From assembly GCF_026151205.1 (NCBI RefSeq), contig NC_087081.1, positions 1,477,886 through 1,539,885 of the forward strand: a stretch of DNA of 62,000 nucleotides. Direction: 5' to 3'. The translations under genes and the position numbers were made by a program. The notes under the pieces are model-generated. The model did no database searches, was not told the DNA's origin, and saw only the letters and a list, made by a program, of their open reading frames with translations. This DNA is from Bolinopsis microptera (Eukaryota; Ctenophora; Tentaculata; Lobata; Bolinopsidae). How positions within the stretch are numbered: the first letter of the stretch is position 1; each line of letters begins with the position of its first letter. Shown one piece after another: positions 50,301 to 59,300 of the stretch.

Positions 50301-53300
50301 GGTAGTGGCTCTCATTAGAGCTGCGAAAATAACACGAGTGCATATGCCTGGGGTTGCGTCCCGACTATGCTGCAGGGAAATCTGTACCGAAAGGACCGTG
50401 GCCGCACCGCAAAAGAAAAGGAGATCGGCCCCTCGAATCTCGATCCTAGCTTGCTAGGTTCGCCATTGTTGTTGTGTTGTTGTATCTCCAATTATATTGG
50501 ATATCTTAAGGTTTGGAACTATTAGAATGGAAATCGTATCAGTAAGGTTTTCTTATCGTGACTAATACATCTGTGATATTGGTATTTCTTTGCTGTACCT
50601 ATTAAAAAGGTTCTATGTAACCCTTATAGTTTACAAATAACACTGTAATTTCACTATAATTGACAGGTAGCATATCTGGATACACCAAATCTAGGTGACA
50701 CTGTTACCATAGTGACACAAAAAGAGACCCTAAAAACAGTGCTGCCTTGTGACCTCCCCAAGAGTGAACCTCCTGTAGAGGCTGTCTGGTAAGGCTCACC
50801 AAATACATGATTACTAATTACTTATTATAATTACTAATTATTATGAATTACTAATTAGCTTGGTTAATTCATTAGAATAAATCAATTATTTGGCACTTTA
50901 ATCAAACTAAGCTTAGGATTTGATGCCATTTGTTACAAATTTGGATAAAACTGCAATGAAACAAATTTAAATTATATCATAAAGAAACCTAGTGCATTTT
51001 ATGGTTGTCAAAGGGGCATGCAACACGTGCAACCTGTGTAGTATTGCAACCTGTGTGGTATTGAAACCTGTGTGGTATTGCTCAAACCAAACCGTAACCT
51101 AGTAAAAATTAGTGGTTTGGGGCATTAAATAGAGTGACGGCTAAATTAAAGTTTAAAATCTAGGTCTCTTTGGAAATATAAAACTACAATCTGTTTGCTG
51201 ACGTGTGCCACTTTAAGTTCATATAATAATGAATGAATAACATGACAAGCTTGTGGACAGAATTTTATTAACATTTTATGGCGATTTACAAAATATTCTC
51301 TTTGATAATTTCAAGGATAGTTTATGGACTGAAGAAAACTGCCAGATTGGTCAACAAGGGGATGTTTCTCAAATTTGTACCATTACATAACAATTAATAA
51401 GTTTATTTGCTTTTCTGAATAATTGTTCAGTTTTTGTAATTAGCTAATGAGTCATGATTCAGGTACAAGGGAGACAAAGTCGTTAACGATAAACGAATGT
51501 TCGTCGTACCTCAGGCTCAAAAAGCTGGTTTGGAATTTTAATTCCTTAATTTTATTTCAAGATGAGAATCATTCGTGTTTAATCCTAATTGTTTCGATTT
51601 TAGTTATCGACTTTAATTTTCTACCTCCCAAAACAAGATTGATGTCAGAATGGCCTACTTATATTCCGGCGCACGCCGCGCACGCCTGAAATTTGTTCTA
51701 ATATTAATCACCAGTTAAAGCAACAACTAGCAGGTACTCAATAGTCACTCAATAGTCACTCAATAGTCACATAATAGTCACTCAATAAAGCAACAAGATT
51801 AAATCCTTAGGTGACAAAGCGAAGCGGGGCTCCCTCTACATCATCATGGCAGAAACGGGAGATGCTGGTGTATACACCTGTAAAGCAACATACGGAGGCG
51901 AGACTTTCGAGGTCGCTAAAGTAAACCTCGAAGTAACGGTGGGTTTTATAGTCAATAATATTGTCTAAAAATGGTATGATTTTAGCTATTTAAAGTATTT
52001 TTAAAGTATTAAATAGTCCATTAAACTTCAAGTTCTGAGGGACGAATAACTCACGGTTATCAAGGTAGTGGTATTTATCAAATAGCGAGAATAAAGTCCT
52101 AGTAGTAGTAGTAATAATAAGTATGATAATGTTCGAATATACTGGATTGATTCAAGTGGTAAACACCTCCTCTACAGGGAATGATAGGACAGCCGATCAG
52201 TGACCCGGAGATAGTGGTCCAGGTAGCAGGTCGAGCTCGGGTCACCACTAACCACACCACTAACCACACCTCTAACCACACCACTTACCACACCACTAAC
52301 CACACCTCCTCTACAGGGAATGATTGGACAGCCGATCAGTGACCCGGAGATAGTGGTCCAGGTAGCAGGTCGAGCTCGGGTCACCACTAACCACACTACT
52401 AACCACACCACTAACCACACCTCCTCTACAGGGAATGATTGGACAGCCGATCAGTGACCCGGAGATAGTTGTCCAGGTAGCAGGTCGAGCTCGGGTCACC
52501 ACTAACCACACCACTAAGTTCTAACCACACCTTCTCTACAGGGAATGATAGGACAGCCGATCAGTGACCTGGAGATAGTTGTCCAGGTAGCAGGTCGAGC
52601 TCGGGTCACCACTAACCACACTACCACTAACCACACCTCCTCTACAGGGAATGATAGGACAGCCGATCAGTGACCCGGAGATAGTGGTCCAGGTAGCAGG
52701 TCGAGCTCGGGTCACCACTAACCACACCACTAACCACACCACTAAGTACTAACCACACCTCCTCTACAGGGAATGATTGGACAGCCGATCAGTGACCCGG
52801 AGATAGTTGTCCAGGTAGCAGGTCGAGCTCGGGTCACCACTAACCACACCACTAACCACACCACTAACCACACCACTTACCACACCACTAACCACACCTC
52901 CTCTACAGGGAATGATTGGACAGCCGATCAGTGACCCGGAGATAGTTGTCCAGGTAGCAGGTCGAGCTCGGGTCACCACTAACCACACCACTAACCACAC
53001 CACTAACCACACCACTTACCACACCACTAACCACACCTCCTCTACAGGGAATGATTGGACAGCCGATCAGTGACCCGGAGATAGTGGTCCAGGTAGCAGG
53101 TCGAGCTCGGGTCACCACTAACCACACTACTAACCACACCACTAACCACACCTCCTCTACAGGGAATGATAGGACAGCCGATCAGTGACCCGGAGATAGT
53201 GGTCCAGGTAGCAGGTCGAGCTCGGGTCACCACTAACCACACTACTAACCACACCACTAACCACACCTCCTCTACAGGGAATGATAGGACAGCCGATCAG

Positions 53301-56300
53301 TGACCCGGAGATAGTGGTCCAGGTAGCAGGTCGAGCTCGGGTCACCACTAACCACACTACTAACCACACCACTAACCACACCTCCTCTACAGGGAATGAT
53401 AGGACAGCCGATCAGTGACCCGGAGATAGTTGTCCAGGTAGCAGGTCGAGCTCGGGTCACCACTAACCACACCACTAACCACACCACTAACCACACCTCC
53501 TCTACAGGGAATGATAGGACAGCCGATCAGTGACCTGGAGATAGTTGTCCAGGTAGCAGGTCGAGCTCGGGTCACCACTAACCACACCACTAACCACACC
53601 ACTAACCACACCTCCTCTACAGGGAATGATAGGACAGCCGATCAGTGACCCGGAGATAGTTGTCCAGGTAGCAGGTCGAGCTCGGGTCACCACTCACCAC
53701 TAACCACACCACTAACCACCACTACCACCTCCTCTACAGGGAATGATAGGACAGCCGATCAGTGACCTGGAGATAGTTGTCCAGGTAGCAGGTCGAGCTC
53801 GGGTCACCACTAACCACACCACTTACCACACCACTAACCACACCTCCTCTACAGGGAATGATAGGACAGCCGATCAGTGACCCGGAGATAGTTGTCCAGG
53901 TAGCAGGTCGAGCTCGGGTCACCACTAACCACACCACTAACCACACCATTAACCACACCTCCTCTACAGGGAATGATAGGACAGCCGATCAGTGACCCTG
54001 GAGATAGTGGTCCAGGTAGCAGGTCGAGCTCGGGTCACCACTAACCACACCACTACACACACTAACCACACCTCCTCTACAGGGAATGATAGGACAGCCG
54101 ATCAGTGACCCGGAGATAGTTGTCCAGGTAGCAGGTCGAGCTCGGGTCACCACTAACCACACCACTAACCACACCTCCTCTACAGGGAATGATAGGACAG
54201 CCGATCAGTGACCCGGAGATAGTTGTCCAGGTAGCAGGTCGAGCTCGGGTCACCACTAACCACACCACTAACCACACCACTAAGTACTAACCACACCTCC
54301 TCTACAGGGAATGATAGGACAGCCGATCAGTGACCCGTAGATAGTTGTCCAGGTAGCAGGTCGAGCTCGGGTCACCACTAACCACACCACTAACCACACC
54401 TCCTCTACAGGGAATGATAGGACAGCCGATCAGTGACCCGGAGATAGTGGTCCAGGTAGCAGGTCGAGCTCGGGTCACCACTAACCACACCACTAACCAC
54501 ACCACTAACCACACCTTCTCTACAGGGAATGATAGGACAGCCGATCAGTGACCCGTAGATAGTTGTCCAGGTAGCAGGTCGAGCTCGGGTCACCACTAAC
54601 CACACCACTAACCACACCTCCTCTACAGGGAATGATAGGACAGCCGATCAGTGACCCGGAGATAGTGGTCCAGGTAGCAGGTCGAGCTCGGGTCACCACT
54701 AACCACACCACTAACCACACCACTAACCACACCTTCTCTACAGGGAATGATAGGACAGCCGATCAGTGACCCGGAGATAGTGGTCCAGGTAGCAGGTCGA
54801 GCTCGGGTCGGACAGACAGCAACTTTCTTCTGTGCAGGAGTCGGTAACCCTGTACCTACTGTCTCCTGGAGCAAGGAGGACGGTGAGTTCTGAGTTCTGA
54901 GTTCTGAGTTCTGAGTTCTGAGTTCTGAGTTCTGAGTTCTGAGTTCAGTCAAGGTTGCAGTTTCATGGTTGCAACCGGGTTAAATGGCATGCTGGTTTTG
55001 AGCAAGTTTAAATTAAACTTGCTCAAAACCAGCATACCTTTTAAACCAACCCAATTAAACTTTAATTGGGTTAACCTACAATATATTTAAGGGCCGGTTA
55101 AAACTACTTCTTTAAATGTAATGAATTACAGGCACGAGAATTGTTGAAAGTGATACGGTGGGGCTGTCAAACTTTAACAGAAAGCTCACCATCGCAAACG
55201 TTCGGCCAGAGATGACACGAGATTTCGCTTGCACTGTTCGGTAACGGCTTGAAATTTGTTATAAAACTGCTTTAACCTGAGTCCTGACTAGTTTTACTCT
55301 TGGCGTTAATGAAACTATTAAAGCTGATATATAATCCTCTCCAGATCAGAGAACAGCATGAACTCAAGGAAGACCATCCTTTACCTTTCTATCATGCCCT
55401 CGTCCTACCAGATCAACTTCCAGGAGACCCCCTCCTCCCAGATCATAAGACCTAATGTGTACACCAACTTTACCATGCGGTGTGCCATAACCGTGGACCC
55501 TGTTATGTAAGTGTCACGCTGTAGCCTGTATCACGCTGCTGACATGTGTCTAGGTTACCCTTTTTTTGGGACAGTACCTTCTGTATGCAATACGTGCACG
55601 TTTGAAATACATGTTTTGAACAGAATGTGGGCACGTTATGAATGTTATCATGGTTCTAATGTTTTCCATTTTTTTTCAATTTTCTGTATGTCAGTCTGTA
55701 TGACTATAATACATAAGCAATCAATAGGCACGTATACAATGTGGTATAGCAATCCATGATATGTAATAATAGGATGGTGCGGATTTTATGGCCTGATGAA
55801 AAATAACGATAGATTATATTAATATTATATAGTTCGGAGTTTCGCTGCTATCTGGTCAGGACCAAACCACCAAACTAGTCAACCACTCGAAGGACCTAAT
55901 ACTAACTGCCACATATTTCCAAATATCCCCCACTTTTTCTTTAGACGATTTTTATGCTGATCGAAACTTTTGTACGCGCACCGGTTTAGAAAATATAAAA
56001 ACCTTTGTTATTTAAATTTACAATTTTTTTAAATGTTTAAATTGAAAACCTCGGGAATGTTCGGCTATTGTTTATATCATTCAGATGTTCGCGATTAGTA
56101 CAGTCTCATATTAAGGTCAATCGACGCTCAACTTACTTTATGAAGAGAAATGAGAAACTTAAAAGCAAAATTCAAGCACAAATCAATTCTTTAATTACAG
56201 TTCAATGAACCACCAGTACCAACGTCTTACTGATGAACGACATAAATTTGCCTTATAAGCTCTCAAAATTTAATTTGCCTTATGAGCTTTCAAAACTCGA

Positions 56301-59300
56301 ATAAATACTATTTAGTTGAGTCCTAGCTTTAGTAACTGTATTTCGGCTCTAAAATCATTATTCCTCGGCCAATTTTTTATTTTTTCATGCTGATTTGGAG
56401 GATATTAAAGCATTTGACCCTGCCAAAAAAGTTTCAGTTGTATATCTTTTACGGTTTTTGCAGAAAGTTGCGTTAAAGTCGATGCCGTGGTGTCAGTAAA
56501 ATGGCACAGATATATATATATCGTCTCGCTTTATATATAGTAAGATTCTGTAAAACATTTTTTCGTCGGCTGTGTACTAGTAACGCAGTTGGTAAAAACG
56601 CCAGTTTAAGCCAACCTGTGTTTAGAGGTTGCGAGTTCAATCCCCGTCAGGGGCAGTTCTCAACATATAACCAAAAATGGTAATCTTTTTTTGCTCTTAT
56701 GAGTGGGTCAATCATTTATTTTGAATTGTAGTTGACGAAGTGAGAGTCTCCACTCAGTGTGTTAAAACATAATTCTTTGTCGACAAAGAATTATGTTTTT
56801 CGTCAACTACAATTCAAAATATATAACCAAAAAGGAACGACCGATCACCAAACCATGGTATTGGTGTTGCTTAGCACAAAATGGTACACGGACTAGGCCT
56901 TGGAAAAATTAATTGTTGGTAGTTGTGATGGGCTCCTCGTGCAGAAATGCATGAATATCTTCCTCCTTGCTAACACTTGCGTGAGCACTGAGCTTGGAGA
57001 AGCATCATGAGCGGGCGTTGCCAGGTAACTGGCTATCCCGTGAATGGAAGCTTGTGTAAAAAAAAGGGGGGAAAAGTAGAATATACTAAATATCTGTAAA
57101 CATTTTGTTTTGCAATTTGCATGACACAATGCATGACATTTAATACAATATTCTGTCCACCTGCAATCCTGCATGTCTTTTTTGCATGTCTTTTTTGCAT
57201 GTCTGTTGCATGATTACATGTTGCATGATTCACTAACCCTGACTCCTAAGTCTCTACCACAGTGAAGCGCCGGTTATGTACTGGATCAAGAACGGAGCCT
57301 CGCTGGACATGAAGCCTCCCAGCAGAATAAGAACTGAAACTACAGGTAAGTGCGCAGAATAAGAACTGAAACTACAGGTAAGTGCGCATAATAAGAACTG
57401 AAACTACAGGTAAGTGCGCAGAATAAGAACTGAAACTACAGGTAAGAGTGAAGAATAAGAACTGAAACTACAGGTAAGTGCGCATAATAAGAACTGAAAC
57501 TACAGGTAAGTGCGCAGAATAAGAACTGAAACTACAGGTAAGTGCGCAGAATAAGAACTGAAACTACAGGTAAGAGTGAAGAATAAGAACTGAAACTACA
57601 GGTAAGTGCGCATAATAAGAACTGAAACTACAGGTAAGAGTGAAGAATAAGAACTGAAACTACAGGTAAGTGCGCATAATAAGAACTGAAACTACAGGTA
57701 AGAGTGAAGAATAAGAACTGAAACTACAGGTAAGTGCGCATAATAAGAACTGAAACTACAGGTAAGTGCGCAGAATAAGAACTGAAACTACAGGTAAGAG
57801 TGAAGAATAAGAACTGAAACTACAGGTAAGTGCGCATAATAAGAACTGAAACTACAGGTAAGAGTGAAGAATAAGAACTGAAACTACAGGTAAGTGCGCA
57901 TAATAAGAACTGAAACTACAGGTAAGAGTGAAGAATAAGAACTGAAACTACAGGTAAGTGCGCATAATAAGAACTGAAACTACAGGTAAGTGCGCAGAAT
58001 AAGAACTGAAACTACAGGTAAGAGTGAAGAATAAGAACTGAAACTACAGGTAAGTGCGCATAATAAGAACTGAAACTACAGGTAAGAGTGAAGAATAAGA
58101 ACTGAAACTACAGGTAAGTGCGCAGAATAAGAACTGAAACTACAGGTAAGTGCGCAGAATAAGAACTGAAACTACAGGTAAGTGCGCATAATAAGAACTG
58201 AAACTACAGGTAAGTGCGCAGAATAAGAACTGAAACTACAGGTAAGTGCGCAGAATAAGAACTGAAACTACAGGTAAGTGCGCAGAATAAGAACTGAAAC
58301 TACAGGTAAGTGCGCATAATAAGAACTGAAACTACAGGTAAGTGCGCAGAATAAGAACTGAAACTATAGGTAACTGCGCAGAATAAGAACTGAAACTACA
58401 GGTAAGAGTGAAGAATAAGAACTGAAACTACAGGTAAGTGCGCATAATAAGAACTGAAACTACAGGTAAGAGTGAAGAATAAGAACTGAAACTACAGGTA
58501 AGTGCGCAGAATAAGAACTGAAACTACAGGTAAGTGCGCAGAATAAGAACTGAAACTACAGGTAAGAGTGAAGAATAAGAACTGAAACTACAGGTAAGTG
58601 CGCATAATAAGAACTGAAACTACAGGTAAGAGTGAAGAATAAGAACTGAAACTACAGGTAAGTGCGCAGAATAAGAACTGAAACTACAGGTAAGTGCGCA
58701 GAATAAGAACTGAAACTACAGGTAAGAGTGAAGAATAAGAACTGAAACTACAGGTAAGTGCGCAGAATAAGAACTGAAACTACAGGTAAGAGTGAAGAAT
58801 AAGAACTGAAACTACAGGTAAGTGCGCATAATAAGAACTGAAACTACAGGTAAGTGCGCAGAATAAGAACTGAAACTACAGGTAAGTGCGCATAATAAGA
58901 ACTGAAACTACAGGTAAGTGCGCAGAATAAGAACTGAAACTACAGGTAAGTGCGCATAATAAGAACTGAAACTACAGGTAAGTGCGCAGAATAAGAACTG
59001 AAACTACAGGTAAGAGTGAAGAATAAGAACTGAAACTATAGGTAACTGCGCATAATAAGAACTGAAACTACAGGTAAGTGCGCAGAATAAGAACTGAAAC
59101 TACAGGTAAGTGCGCAGAATAAGAACTGAAACTACAGGTAAGTGCGCAGAATAAGAATTGAAACTATGAGTATGAGTTAAGTGTGCAGGAGAAAGGAAAT
59201 ATATTATCAAAGCTGGCAGTAGGTAATGACTAATGATACAGATAATGAAAGTTCTAATTAGTAATAAGATAGTTTTGTCGCTGTAAGACAGTTTCATTCA

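Larger units (their letters stand above)
54744..55240 (+). other. Ig domain 3 (2 exons)
   Basis: GMIGQPISDPEIVVQVAG (A strand), GQTATFFCAGVGNP (Cys), TVSWSKEDG (Trp), then NRKLTIANVRPEMTRDFACT (F strand). The first exon is the one whose 5' end has been amplified upstream. Confidence 0.88.
55507..57262. other. Intron in Ig domain 4
   Basis: No exon supported. It contains a tRNA-like segment (56577-56660), a bulged palindrome (56718-56820) and short GCATGTCTTTTTT repeats at 57170-57230 just upstream of the next acceptor. Confidence 0.5.

Noticed and set aside
52099-54952. Series of minus-strand open frames with WLVV and VVSGVVSG repeats
   Set aside because: They are antisense readings of the splice-site minisatellite. 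The plus-strand unit is explained by the Ig exon, and frames change with every unit length.
57346-59169. CRISPR-like array
   Set aside because: Units are contiguous 32-bp tandem repeats with no unique spacers, in a eukaryotic intron.
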